Assembly (NCBI RefSeq): GCF_923079645.1
Contig: NZ_CAKLPY010000001.1
Coordinates: forward strand, 558,001 to 622,000
Source of the DNA: Emticicia aquatica
Lineage (GTDB): Bacteria > Bacteroidota > Bacteroidia > Cytophagales > Spirosomataceae
Direction of reading: 5' to 3'
Length of the DNA: 64,000 bases
The notes below the pieces were generated by a model. The model did no database searches. It had not been told where the DNA came from and saw only the letters and a list, made by a program, of their open reading frames with translations. Shown here piece by piece: positions 36,515-44,832 of this stretch (position 1 is the stretch's first letter; each line of letters opens with the position of its first letter). The position numbers and the translations under genes were made by a program.

Positions 36515-37999
36515 ATGCTAAAAATAGTCAAAAACGCCACAAAATATTTGCCAAATCAGGCCATTATTTCAGATGGTAAATCATATACTTTTCAAGAATT
36601 ACTCCATTATTCCGAGCAATTTGCATCATTATTACTCGAAAACGCCAGCGATTTAAACGAAACTCGTGTGGCATTTATGGTTTCACCAGGTTTTGATTAT
36701 GTAAGTGTTCAATGGGGAATTTGGCGAGCGGGTGGTGTGGCTGTACCTTTGTGTATTACGTATCCGTTGCCGTCTTTACAATATGTGATTGAAGACACGG
36801 ATGCCCAAATTGTTATTGCTGGAGAAGAATATGCTTCAATTTTAGCACCTTTGGCGGCCGAAAAAGGTTTTCGATTTATCTTGCTGAAAAACATTGATAG
36901 CAATGAAATCAATTTAAAAAAGTTGCCTAATCTTTTATCAGAAAGGCGAGCAATGATACTTTATACAAGTGGCACGACCAATCTTCCCAAAGGCGTTGTT
37001 ACCACACACGAAAATATTGAGGCCCAAATTTCGACGTTGGTTAAATCATGGCATTGGTCAGCCCAAGACCATATTTTATGTGTTTTGCCACTTCATCATG
37101 TTCACGGAATCATTAACGTAATTTTGTGTGCTTTGTGGTCGGGTGCAACGGTTGAGTTTTTGCCATCGTATTCGGCTGAAGGAGTTTTTTCTGCTTTTCA
37201 AAAAGGAGAAATCAATGTTTTTATGGCTGTTCCGACCATTTATTTTAAATTGATTGCTTATTGGGAAAGTTTACCGATTGACCAGCAAAAACAAATTTCA
37301 GAAACTCTTTCAAAATTTCGTTTGATGGTTTCGGGTTCGGCTGCATTACCTGTTTCGGTGATGGAAAAATGGAAAAACATCAGTTCTCACACACTTCTCG
37401 AACGCTACGGAATGACTGAAATTGGTATGGGAATTAGTAATCCTTACAATGAGGAAAGAAAAGCTGGTTATATTGGCAAACCACTTTCGGGCGTAAAAGT
37501 AAGGTTAGTTGATGAAAATAACCAAGTTGTTAAACGCGGTCAAGCGGGTGAAATACAAATAAAAGGTAAAAATGTTTTTCTTGAATATTGGAATAAGCCC
37601 GAAGCAACTCAAAAGACATTTACTGATGATGGTTGGTTTAAAACAGGAGATATTGCTGTTGTTGAAAAGGGGTATTATAGAATTTTAGGGCGAGATTCGA
37701 TTGATATAATTAAATCTGGAGGCTATAAGATTTCAGCCTTAGAAATTGAAGAAATTTTACGAACGCACCCAATAATCAATGATTGTAGCGTGGTTGGTAT
37801 TCCAAATGAAGAATGGGGCGAGTTAGTTGCTGCGGTTCTAATCGTAAACGATAACGGTTTAGATTTAAAAGAATTAAATACTTGGATGCGTGAAAAAATG
37901 CCCGCTTACAAAACACCTAGACAATACAAAATTATTGAAGAACTCCCACGTAATGCTATGGGAAAAGTGACTAAAAACGATTTGAAAAAGTTTTTCTAG
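36515..37999 (+). CDS. Malonyl-CoA synthetase-like acyl-CoA ligase (MatB/ACSF3 type)
   Basis: This AMP-forming ligase (494 residues) has ILYTSGTTNLPKGVVTTH near residues 148-165, LPLHHVHGIINVILCAL near 190, RYGMTEIGMGISNP near 308 and RDSIDIIKSGGYKISALEIE near 395. The HHVHGI and MTEIGM forms are those of malonyl-CoA synthetases. The two genes downstream encode a MadL/MadM malonate transporter, which strongly supports malonate as substrate. It lies 33 bp after the CoA-transferase gene. A medium-chain acyl-CoA ligase is the alternative. Confidence 0.82.
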   Translation: MLKIVKNATKYLPNQAIISDGKSYTFQELLHYSEQFASLLLENASDLNETRVAFMVSPGFDYVSVQWGIWRAGGVAVPLCITYPLPSLQYVIEDTDAQIVIAGEEYASILAPLAAEKGFRFILLKNIDSNEINLKKLPNLLSERRAMILYTSGTTNLPKGVVTTHENIEAQISTLVKSWHWSAQDHILCVLPLHHVHGIINVILCALWSGATVEFLPSYSAEGVFSAFQKGEINVFMAVPTIYFKLIAYWESLPIDQQKQISETLSKFRLMVSGSAALPVSVMEKWKNISSHTLLERYGMTEIGMGISNPYNEERKAGYIGKPLSGVKVRLVDENNQVVKRGQAGEIQIKGKNVFLEYWNKPEATQKTFTDDGWFKTGDIAVVEKGYYRILGRDSIDIIKSGGYKISALEIEEILRTHPIINDCSVVGIPNEEWGELVAAVLIVNDNGLDLKELNTWMREKMPAYKTPRQYKIIEELPRNAMGKVTKNDLKKFF

Positions 38000-38040
38000 A
38001 CAAATTTAACTATTCATAAATCTTAACCTTAATTCAAAAC

Positions 38041-38409
38041 ATGATAATCTATGGAGTGGCAATATTGGCCTTTTGCTATGTGGTTGGTCAAATTTTTGGT
38101 GAATTTCTCGGTAAAATCATCGGAGTTGAAGCAAATGTTGGCGGCGTTGGATTTGCCATGTTATTGCTGATTTTACTCAATGATTGGCTCAATAAAAAAG
38201 GATATTTAGACAAAAATACCGAAAATGGAATCCAATTTTGGAGTCAGATGTATATTCCGATTGTTGTAGCAATGTCGGCTACTCAGAATGTAAAAGTGGC
38301 AATTTCAAGCGGTTTGATTGCACTTTTTGCTGGTATTGTTCCTGTCATTATTTGTATTGTTGCCATCCCCTTTTTAGCTAAATTATCCAAAAACACTCAA
38401 TTAGATTAA
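38041..38409 (+). CDS. madL: Malonate transporter subunit MadL
   Basis: A 122-residue membrane protein with about four hydrophobic segments. The opening IYGVAILAFCYVVGQIFGEFLG and the FWSQMYIPIVVAMSATQNV segment are characteristic of MadL, the small subunit of the two-component Na+-dependent malonate importer first known from Malonomonas. The large subunit gene follows after 1 bp. Confidence 0.88.
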   Translation: MIIYGVAILAFCYVVGQIFGEFLGKIIGVEANVGGVGFAMLLLILLNDWLNKKGYLDKNTENGIQFWSQMYIPIVVAMSATQNVKVAISSGLIALFAGIVPVIICIVAIPFLAKLSKNTQLD

Positions 38410-38410
38410 C

Positions 38411-39172
38411 ATGGAAATCATTACAAAATTTCTCGAAAAGAATGGGTTAGTCTTTGCTTTTTTGGTAGTTGGACTGATAATTTATTTGTCGGGAATTATT
38501 TCTGAAAAATTAACCAATAAAAAAATACCCGGTTCTGCAATAGCCATCATTGCGGGATTAGTTTTGGCTTATATGGGCGGAATATATTCTGGTGGTGAAA
38601 AAGGTATTTCAGACATAAAAATTTTCTCAGGATTTGCCTCAATGGGAGGTTCTATGCTCCGTGATTTTGCCATCGTTTCTACTGCAATGGGAGCTAGCTT
38701 TTTGGTTATGAAACGCACAGGTTGGGTAGGAGCATTGTCTCTTTTCCTTGGAATCATCCTTTCATTTTTAGGAGGTGTAATAGTAGCTTTAATTTGGGGT
38801 TACACAGATGCGATTAGTTTGACCACAATAGGAGCGGGGGCTTGTACTTACATTGTAGGACCAGTTACTGGAGCTGCCATTGGAGCAAGTTCCGACGTAA
38901 TTGCATTGAGTATTGCAGCGGGCGTAGTAAAAGCCGTTGTTGTAACCATTGGAACGCCATTTATTGCCAAATATATTGGACTCAATAATCCGTATACAGC
39001 TATGGTTTTTGGCGGTTTAATGGGAACAACTAGTGGTGTGACGGCGGGTTTGGCTGCAACCGACCCAAAATTAGTACCTTATGGAGCATTAACTGCTACT
39101 TTTTACACAGGTTTGGGCTGTTTATCCTGCCCATCAATTTTGTTTTTAATAATGAAATTGTTTTTTGTTTAA
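38411..39172 (+). CDS. madM: Malonate transporter subunit MadM
   Basis: The 253-residue integral membrane protein has about seven segments and the MadM features GLVFAFLVVGLIIYLSG, PGSAIAIIAGLVLAYMGG and TYIVGPVTGAAIGASSDVIALS. With MadL it forms the malonate importer. Start is 1 bp after madL, so translation is probably coupled. No malonyl-CoA decarboxylase gene is visible in the window, so imported malonate may be used directly as malonyl-CoA (inference). Confidence 0.88.
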   Translation: MEIITKFLEKNGLVFAFLVVGLIIYLSGIISEKLTNKKIPGSAIAIIAGLVLAYMGGIYSGGEKGISDIKIFSGFASMGGSMLRDFAIVSTAMGASFLVMKRTGWVGALSLFLGIILSFLGGVIVALIWGYTDAISLTTIGAGACTYIVGPVTGAAIGASSDVIALSIAAGVVKAVVVTIGTPFIAKYIGLNNPYTAMVFGGLMGTTSGVTAGLAATDPKLVPYGALTATFYTGLGCLSCPSILFLIMKLFFV

Positions 39173-39204
39173 GTGTAATTTATTAATGTAAAACACGAAT
39201 TTTA

Positions 39205-40413
39205 ATGAATCAATCATATATAATTGATGCAATCAGAACGCCCATCGGTAGTTTTGGTGGAAGTTTATCAACGGTTAGAGCAGATGATTTGGCAGCTTTG
39301 TCAATACAAGAATTAGTTAAAAGAAATCCTACTATTCCGACTGAAATGATTGATGAAGTCATTTTAGGTAATCATAATCAAGCTGGCGAAGATAACCGTA
39401 ATGTGGCTCGTATGGCATCTTTATTGGCAGGTTTGCCTTTTAGTGTTCCTGCCCAAACGGTCAATCGACTTTGTGCATCAGGTATGTCGGCAGTGATTGA
39501 TGCTTCTCGTTGCATAATGGTTGGAGATGCCGAAATTATGATTGCAGGCGGAATGGAACACATGACGCGTAGTCCGTGGGTGATTTCCAAAACCTCAAAA
39601 CCATTTGGCAATGATGCTCAAATGTACGATTCTAGTTTTGGATGGCGATTTATTAATCCCAAAATGCAAGCCAAATATGGTACTGATGCCATGGGAATGA
39701 CCGCCGAAAATTTGGTAGAAATGTACAAAATCAGCCGTGAAGACCAAGATTTATTTGCGTTTCGTTCGCACCAAAAAGCAACTATTGCCCAGCAATCAGG
39801 GCGGTTTGCTGAAGAAATCGTAGGTGTGGAAATTTCATTGAAAAAAGGCGAAACATCTATTTTTGATAAAGATGAATTTATCAAACCAAATACAACTTTA
39901 GAGAAATTAGGCACTCTAAAAGCAGTATTCAAAAAAGAAGGTGGAAGTGTAACCGCAGGAAATGCTTCAGGACTAAACGATGGTTCGGCAGCGATGTATT
40001 TAGCATCAGAAAATGCCATAAAATCATATAATCTAAAGCCAAAAGCACGTATTGTGGCGTCGGCAGTCATAGGTGTTGAACCAAGAATTATGGGAATTGG
40101 CCCTGTTGGAGCAACACAAAAAGCTCTAAAAAAAGCAGGATTGAGTTTGAATGACATGGATGTTATCGAATTTAATGAAGCATTTGCTGCTCAATGTTTG
40201 GCTGTAACTAGAAATTTGGGCTTAGACGATAATGATGCTAGAGTAAACCCAAATGGAGGAGCAATCGCCTTAGGGCATCCGCTCGGAATGTCAGGAACGA
40301 GAATTATTCAGTCGGCTGCACTAGAGCTACAAAAGCAAAATAAACGATATGCATTGGCTTCCATGTGTATTGGTGTTGGCATGGGTTATGCCGTTATTAT
40401 TGAGAAAGTGTAA
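39205..40413 (+). CDS. pcaF: Thiolase, probable 3-oxoadipyl-CoA thiolase
   Basis: A 402-residue degradative thiolase with the acylated Cys at residue 90 (NRLCASGMSA), GHPLGMSGTR holding the His and the second Cys in MCIGVGMG near the C-terminus. The pattern AGGMEHMTRSPWVISK with a following FGWRFINPKM segment fits PcaF-type enzymes, which split 3-oxoadipyl-CoA to succinyl-CoA and acetyl-CoA. It closes the pca run and is followed by a strong terminator. A general acetyl-CoA acetyltransferase is possible, but context favours PcaF. Confidence 0.88.
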   Translation: MNQSYIIDAIRTPIGSFGGSLSTVRADDLAALSIQELVKRNPTIPTEMIDEVILGNHNQAGEDNRNVARMASLLAGLPFSVPAQTVNRLCASGMSAVIDASRCIMVGDAEIMIAGGMEHMTRSPWVISKTSKPFGNDAQMYDSSFGWRFINPKMQAKYGTDAMGMTAENLVEMYKISREDQDLFAFRSHQKATIAQQSGRFAEEIVGVEISLKKGETSIFDKDEFIKPNTTLEKLGTLKAVFKKEGGSVTAGNASGLNDGSAAMYLASENAIKSYNLKPKARIVASAVIGVEPRIMGIGPVGATQKALKKAGLSLNDMDVIEFNEAFAAQCLAVTRNLGLDDNDARVNPNGGAIALGHPLGMSGTRIIQSAALELQKQNKRYALASMCIGVGMGYAVIIEKV

Positions 40414-40432
40414 GGCATAATGAAGGCCTAAG

Positions 40433-40482
40433 AAGAGGATAATTAACTTATTTACCAAATATGTTGATTATCCTCTTTTTTT
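40433..40482 (+). terminator. Rho-independent terminator after the thiolase gene
   Basis: A 15-bp stem (40433-40447 with 40463-40477, one wobble) is followed by a run of T to 40482. It lies 20 bp after the thiolase stop and marks the end of the pca transcription unit. Confidence 0.85.
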
Positions 40483-40539
40483 AATAAAAATAATATTACT
40501 TTTTTTAATTTTATACCATTGAGCAAGATTCTGAGCGAT

Positions 40540-41235
40540 ATGGAAAAAAAAGTAAATAATAAAAAAAACATTTTGATTGTTGGTCGAGATAATTGGCACA
40601 AAGATTTTTCGATGAATCAGATGTTATTTTCGTACTTCAAAAAGGGAAATCATTCGATTGTTTGGGAAGATGCTGCATTAAACTGGATAAGTGCAGTACG
40701 GGATATTGAAGAAAAACTCCCTTGGCTGCCAAATTTTATAAAGAAAATCAATCTCCGAATTATTCAAATATCCTACGGAATTAGTCATTGGAATTATTTT
40801 GATTATCTGTTTAAAAGAAGGAAAAATCTAAAAAATGACTCCATCGAATGGCGTTGTGAATGTTTGAGGAACACCATTCTTGAACTTGGCAATAAAAAAG
40901 AATTAATCATTATTTCTCGTTCCTCTGGTGGAAGAATTTCTTCTTTTATTGCCGATGAATTGAAAATCAAACATTTAATCTGCCTTGCGTATCCATTCAA
41001 ACACCCCGAAATGGACGAAGACCCTGAGCGTTATTTGCATTTACAGAACTTAAAAACACCATTTTTGATTATTCAGGGAATTAATGATGAATACGGAGGA
41101 ATTGAAGCAAAAGAAAAATATATATGTAGTCCAAATATTGAATTTTTATTTGTTAACACCAATCACGATTTTAATTTATCGCTCGAAGACCAAGAAAAAA
41201 TACTCAACAAAATCAGCGAAATTGTAGATAAATAA
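40540..41235 (+). CDS. Alpha/beta hydrolase fold protein
   Basis: From the ATG at 40540 (a TTG at 40519 would add seven residues) the protein has 231 residues without signal peptide. A catalytic triad can be proposed: Ser in IISRSSGGRISS, Asp in IIQGINDEYGG and His in NTNHDFNL near the C-terminus. The early segment GRDNWHKDFSMNQMLFSYF is not one I recognise from a named family. It is separated from the pca operon by a terminator, so it is probably expressed independently. It is the last gene before the integrated element. Confidence 0.65.
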   Translation: MEKKVNNKKNILIVGRDNWHKDFSMNQMLFSYFKKGNHSIVWEDAALNWISAVRDIEEKLPWLPNFIKKINLRIIQISYGISHWNYFDYLFKRRKNLKNDSIEWRCECLRNTILELGNKKELIIISRSSGGRISSFIADELKIKHLICLAYPFKHPEMDEDPERYLHLQNLKTPFLIIQGINDEYGGIEAKEKYICSPNIEFLFVNTNHDFNLSLEDQEKILNKISEIVDK

Positions 41236-41239
41236 TCAT

Positions 41240-41274
41240 AAAAAAAGCTCTTAAATCATTGATTTAAGAGCTTT
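41240..41274 (-). terminator. Ancestral tRNA-Leu terminator, now separated from the tRNA
   Basis: A perfect 14-bp stem (41244-41257 with 41261-41274) with a 3-nt loop is followed, reading leftward, by a seven-T run. It sits just outside the left attachment repeat. Before integration it would have been directly downstream of tRNA-Leu; it may also stop the hydrolase gene. Confidence 0.8.
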
Positions 41275-41277
41275 AAC

Positions 41278-41290
41278 GTACCCGGAGCCG
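41278..41290 (+). repeat. Left attachment repeat (attL core)
   Basis: GTACCCGGAGCCG, identical to the last 12 bases of the tRNA-Leu gene plus one flanking base at 49558-49570. After this core the sequence diverges from the tRNA (A instead of G), as expected for the reconstituted end of an integrated element. Confidence 0.85.
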
Positions 41291-41301
41291 ACAAATGAAA
41301 T

Positions 41302-41372
41302 CTATTACTAAATAACTATCTATCAACAAGTTAATTAAAAGAACTTCTTCATGTAAGCAAATATGTTAGTAA
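41302..41372. repeat. Possible left arm-type recombinase sites
   Basis: TTACTAA occurs at 41305-41311 and its complement at 41366-41372, just inside the left end. The longer CTATTACTAA (41302-41311) recurs exactly at 49471-49480 near the other end. Shared short motifs near both ends suit arm-type binding by the tyrosine recombinase. Confidence 0.4.
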
Positions 41373-41417
41373 ACTACAAAATTGATAAAAAGACAACTTG
41401 TTTTAAAATAAGAACAA

Positions 41418-43766
41418 TTATTCTACAATATCTAAATATGGATATAAAACAGGATGAATTTTAAAACGTCGATTTTGCAGCCTTGAATTCAATACTTTAT
41501 TCTTTCTATCAAGGTCAAACTCAAATTCAAATTCAAAGTTATCAATATTAGTTTCACGCCCTAAAATTGAAAGAGATACCAAATGGTCTATAAATCGCTC
41601 TACATAATTCAAGTCTTTACTATCAATTTTGGCTTCAGATAAAAAGTTTAGTATTTCATCAAATGTTATAATTTGTTTAGAACCTGCAAAGCCATACATA
41701 AAGTCTTCCATTTGTTTAAATGTTATTCCATTCTCCACAATTAAGGAACTAAATACCCAAGTTGAATACTCTTTATAAGCTTTTATAAAATCATCAGGTG
41801 TTACTTTTTCATGACCTCTGACAATAGCCGTAGAAAGTGCAGTTTTGAAGAAGTATATAATGTCCCGAGGTCTTGGTAAAACTCGAGAAATAATAAAATC
41901 TTTTATCTTTTCTCCATTTACTTCATCTGCCAAATATTTATGCCATAAATCACTACTATCCTTATTGTTAATTACTGAAAATCTTTCCTCTATAATTCTA
42001 AAGAATACCTCATAATCATTCCATCTTAGCCAAATTGGATTAATTTTATCAGGTTCTGGAGCATGCTGAATAATATTACTGTAAATATCACTTCTTAAAA
42101 AAAGTGTTAGATTAAATTTTAAATTTTTATGCTTTTGTTTAATTATAAATATATCACCTACTATTCTTTCTACTGAATTAATTAACCCAAAAATGATTCT
42201 TCCAATAATAGAAATTTTATTATCTTTTTTCCAAGATTTATCAAGATTATCAATTAAAACGATAATGGTTTCATCCTTATCAATAACATTTGCAAAATAT
42301 TGTTTTAGGCTATAAACTGTGTCTAAATGTAACGCTTCTGTTATTTTAGCTTTATATTCATTTTGAGATAATCCATTCCCAATCTTTTCCTTTATTTTAT
42401 CAATACAGTTTTCCAATCTTGTTGAAATATCATCAAAGTAAAGTTCTTTATTACTATTTATATAACTTCTAAATTCTTCTTGTTGCCGTGTGACAGCGGG
42501 TTTTGGTTTATTGGAAATATTTTCAAAAACTTTTTTTGCTATCTCAGAAATAACTAAAAATTTCCATATTGCTTCTACCAAAAAATTCTTTTCATATTCA
42601 CCATTAATTTGTTCTATTAAGCTTACCAAACCATCAATTTCAAAATTTAATGGCTTTATTACACAAATAATATTTTTCTTATCACGAGAGTACTTATCTT
42701 TTAAATAGTATAAAGTTGCAGATTTTCCAGCTCCCTTTCTTCCAACAACAATATTTACGTTATTATTCAAAAGCTGAGAGTAAAAAAGTGTTTCTATAAA
42801 ATATTCATATAAATCCTCTATTTCATTCTCTGCAATAAAATCACCAAATCTTATATTTTGAAATTCTGTTCTAATTTTTGATTTCTTAGCAAGAATGTTT
42901 TTGGTTGTTAGAATCTCAATAATATTATCTGAAATTTTATTAACGAATGGGCTTATAATGTTTTCACACTTTTGAGGATTAGAATATTTTTGTAAAATTT
43001 CACGATAATCAATAGGAGTATTATATGGTTCTTCACAAATCATTAATATATCTAAATTCAGGCCATGTCCAATACCTGCAATAAATGCCGACTTTGAATT
43101 TTGTATCTCAAATCCACTTCTTGAAGTTGCCATAAATTCACAAAGAATAGCTTGAACGCTTGAAATTTCTTCAATATACCAACTTAAAGGTTGCACTTTA
43201 ACTTCTTGTGCGTCATCTATTGTCACAGGAATTCTTTTATCTCTAATAGTATTTGAAACTATTTTGGTGCTATCTGTTAAATATTTTGATTTTAGATATA
43301 GAAGTGCCTTTCTTTCTGTTGATTTTGCAAATCGTTTAATTATAGTATCATACAGCCCTTCATCAAAATATCTTGATGAAGCAAACTTATAAAAACCTTC
43401 GATAATTGAACTGCTATTTTGATAATCGTTGTACCCTAAATCTGTGAGTAAATTTAACTCGTTATACCTTCTGTATGATTCTATCATGGAGGTATCAAAA
43501 ACAATAAACATGGGTTTGTTCTTTGCTAAAGCATATCCCATTTCAAATAAAACATTATCATTAATTCCAGTAATATCAGCACAAAAAAAGTCTGCATCCT
43601 CAATCTCTTTTAATATTTCTAAGCTAATAAGTCTGCCATTGACAGACATGGAAGTCCAAGATTTTATATAATAATCCTCACTCTTATTTATTTCACTAAT
43701 TGCAATTTCGATTGCTTGTCCACAAGAAGAAGGATATGATGAGTATGCAAAAAAGCCTTTTTTCAT
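41418..43766 (-). CDS. TIR/deoxyribosyltransferase-like sensor fused to Sll1717-type P-loop ATPase
   Basis: A 782-residue cytoplasmic protein. Residues 1-130 resemble nucleoside deoxyribosyltransferase/TIR-like folds (CADITGINDNVLFEMGYALA, residues 62-81). Residues 175-265 look like a second, degenerate copy (SKSAFIAGIGHGLNLDILMI). Residues 300-640 form a STAND/ORC-like ATPase: Walker A GRKGAGKS at 342-349, Walker B IIVLIDNLD at 501-509, FLRSD at 556-560 and a PRPRD motif at 631-635, all typical of the Sll1717 ATPase family. A winged-helix-like tail follows. It is cargo of the element, behind an XRE gene, and does not look needed for transfer. I infer a nucleotide-sensing or NAD-acting anti-phage protein; activity is unproven. 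Confidence 0.72.
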   Translation of the reverse strand: MKKGFFAYSSYPSSCGQAIEIAISEINKSEDYYIKSWTSMSVNGRLISLEILKEIEDADFFCADITGINDNVLFEMGYALAKNKPMFIVFDTSMIESYRRYNELNLLTDLGYNDYQNSSSIIEGFYKFASSRYFDEGLYDTIIKRFAKSTERKALLYLKSKYLTDSTKIVSNTIRDKRIPVTIDDAQEVKVQPLSWYIEEISSVQAILCEFMATSRSGFEIQNSKSAFIAGIGHGLNLDILMICEEPYNTPIDYREILQKYSNPQKCENIISPFVNKISDNIIEILTTKNILAKKSKIRTEFQNIRFGDFIAENEIEDLYEYFIETLFYSQLLNNNVNIVVGRKGAGKSATLYYLKDKYSRDKKNIICVIKPLNFEIDGLVSLIEQINGEYEKNFLVEAIWKFLVISEIAKKVFENISNKPKPAVTRQQEEFRSYINSNKELYFDDISTRLENCIDKIKEKIGNGLSQNEYKAKITEALHLDTVYSLKQYFANVIDKDETIIVLIDNLDKSWKKDNKISIIGRIIFGLINSVERIVGDIFIIKQKHKNLKFNLTLFLRSDIYSNIIQHAPEPDKINPIWLRWNDYEVFFRIIEERFSVINNKDSSDLWHKYLADEVNGEKIKDFIISRVLPRPRDIIYFFKTALSTAIVRGHEKVTPDDFIKAYKEYSTWVFSSLIVENGITFKQMEDFMYGFAGSKQIITFDEILNFLSEAKIDSKDLNYVERFIDHLVSLSILGRETNIDNFEFEFEFDLDRKNKVLNSRLQNRRFKIHPVLYPYLDIVE

Positions 43767-43991
43767 CTGAATATTATTAAAGTTGAGAGTTTTTATAAAT
43801 TAATTGAAAGACAATATTGAAACTTTTTGATAGGGTTAAATATAAATATCCTCAGTAAAGAAAAATCACTTCATACTTTTTCGGATAGTAGTTTTTGACC
43901 TTCATTTGACATTTTTTATTTATTAAAAACTTGAATTTTTATTGAGTAGTATAGTTCTTAGTACCAATCATATCAAAGCTTTTCAAGCAAA

Positions 43992-44399
43992 TCAAATTTT
44001 AGGAATTTTCGGCAACTTAGGGACTTTCAAATCATCCATTCCTTCCTTTTTCAATCTTTTATTTTCCTCCATAATCATATCGTTAGCATATTTGGTAACT
44101 ACCTCCAATGAACTGTGTAGAATTTCTATAATACGTTTTTTCTCCTCTAACTCCATTTCTAAATCTGTAATCCTTTTCGCTTCTTCCATTGATTCTTCAC
44201 TGCCAATTAAATGCGATAATGAAACACCTAAAACCTGAGCAATTTCTTCAAGCCTTTCAATAGTTGCTTTTGAATTACCCTTCTCTAATTGAAAATAACT
44301 TGATGGTGAAATATTAAGACTTTCAGCCATGTCAGCCATACTAAATCTATTTAATTCTCTTAAAGCTTTAATATTCTTATATACCCGATGCGTACTCAT
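43992..44399 (-). CDS. XRE family repressor-like regulator with coiled-coil tail
   Basis: A 135-residue protein with an N-terminal XRE helix-turn-helix (residues 8-63: NRFSMADMAESLNISPSSYFQLEKG) and a charged helical tail (about 70-125, EMELEEKKRIIEILHSSLEVV) likely to form a coiled coil for dimerisation. It is divergent from the small HTH gene at 44526 and upstream of the ATPase gene on the same strand with 225 bp between. It probably represses the element's plus-strand genes through the 22-bp-spaced repeats at 44476-44527 (inference). Confidence 0.8.
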   Translation of the reverse strand: MSTHRVYKNIKALRELNRFSMADMAESLNISPSSYFQLEKGNSKATIERLEEIAQVLGVSLSHLIGSEESMEEAKRITDLEMELEEKKRIIEILHSSLEVVTKYANDMIMEENKRLKKEGMDDLKVPKLPKIPKI

Positions 44400-44475
44400 A
44401 TTTTAACAAAATTTAGTTAATCAAAATAAATCATTTTAAAATATATAACAAAACATTTGATATTATAAAATACTT

Positions 44476-44527
44476 TATTCTATTTTGTGATATAAATTAT
44501 TCTATAAAACAAAATAAAATATTCTAT
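44476..44527. promoter_or_regulatory. Operator array: three TATTCTAT repeats at exact 22-bp spacing
   Basis: TATTCTAT occurs at 44476-44483, 44498-44505 and 44520-44527; the last covers the start codon of the small HTH gene (ATG at 44526). Twenty-two bp equals about two helical turns, so all copies face the same side. The array lies between the divergent repressor and HTH genes, as in phage-type switches. Confidence 0.6.
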
Positions 44528-44744
44528 GGCAGCTAATTCAATATCACAAAACAGAATAGGCGAACAAATTCGACTAAAATTTGGCAAGGAAACCCCTGTT
44601 TTAACAGAGGATATTTATAAGAAAGTTTTAGGGATACCCAAAAAGACATTTAGAAAATATGTAAACAATGAATTACAACCAAGAATAGATGAATTACAAA
44701 GGATTTCATTTTGGATTGGAGTTAGTGCCAAAGACCTTTTTTAA
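44526..44744 (+). CDS. Small HTH protein, excisionase or Cro-like
   Basis: A 72-residue protein with a helix-turn-helix around LTEDIYKKVLGIPKKTFRKYVNNEL and an NEL...RIDELQRISFWIGV second half. Its position between the divergent repressor and the recombinase fits an excisionase or a Cro-like regulator. The ATG is overlapped by the third operator repeat, so transcription may start very close to it. Without structural data I cannot decide between the two roles. Confidence 0.6.
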   Translation: MAANSISQNRIGEQIRLKFGKETPVLTEDIYKKVLGIPKKTFRKYVNNELQPRIDELQRISFWIGVSAKDLF

Positions 44745-44762
44745 GAATTGTACTTAGAAACA

Positions 44763-44799
44763 AAAAAGCCCTTTCCTATTGCAGTAGGTCGGGGCTTTT
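44763..44799 (+). terminator. Hairpin with nested stem before the recombinase gene
   Basis: AAAAAGCCC (44763-44771) can pair with GGGCTTTT (44792-44799), with an inner CCTA/TAGG stem (44775-44778, 44785-44788). The final T run is short, so it may attenuate rather than fully stop transcription from the HTH gene into the recombinase gene. Confidence 0.5.
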
Positions 44800-44832
44800 G
44801 AACTTAAATTTTAACTTTAAACATTCAAATAT

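Noticed and set aside
9440..40413. Vanillin dehydrogenase or VanAB-type demethylase
   Set aside because: I looked for an aldehyde dehydrogenase and a Rieske oxygenase/reductase pair and found none in this window.
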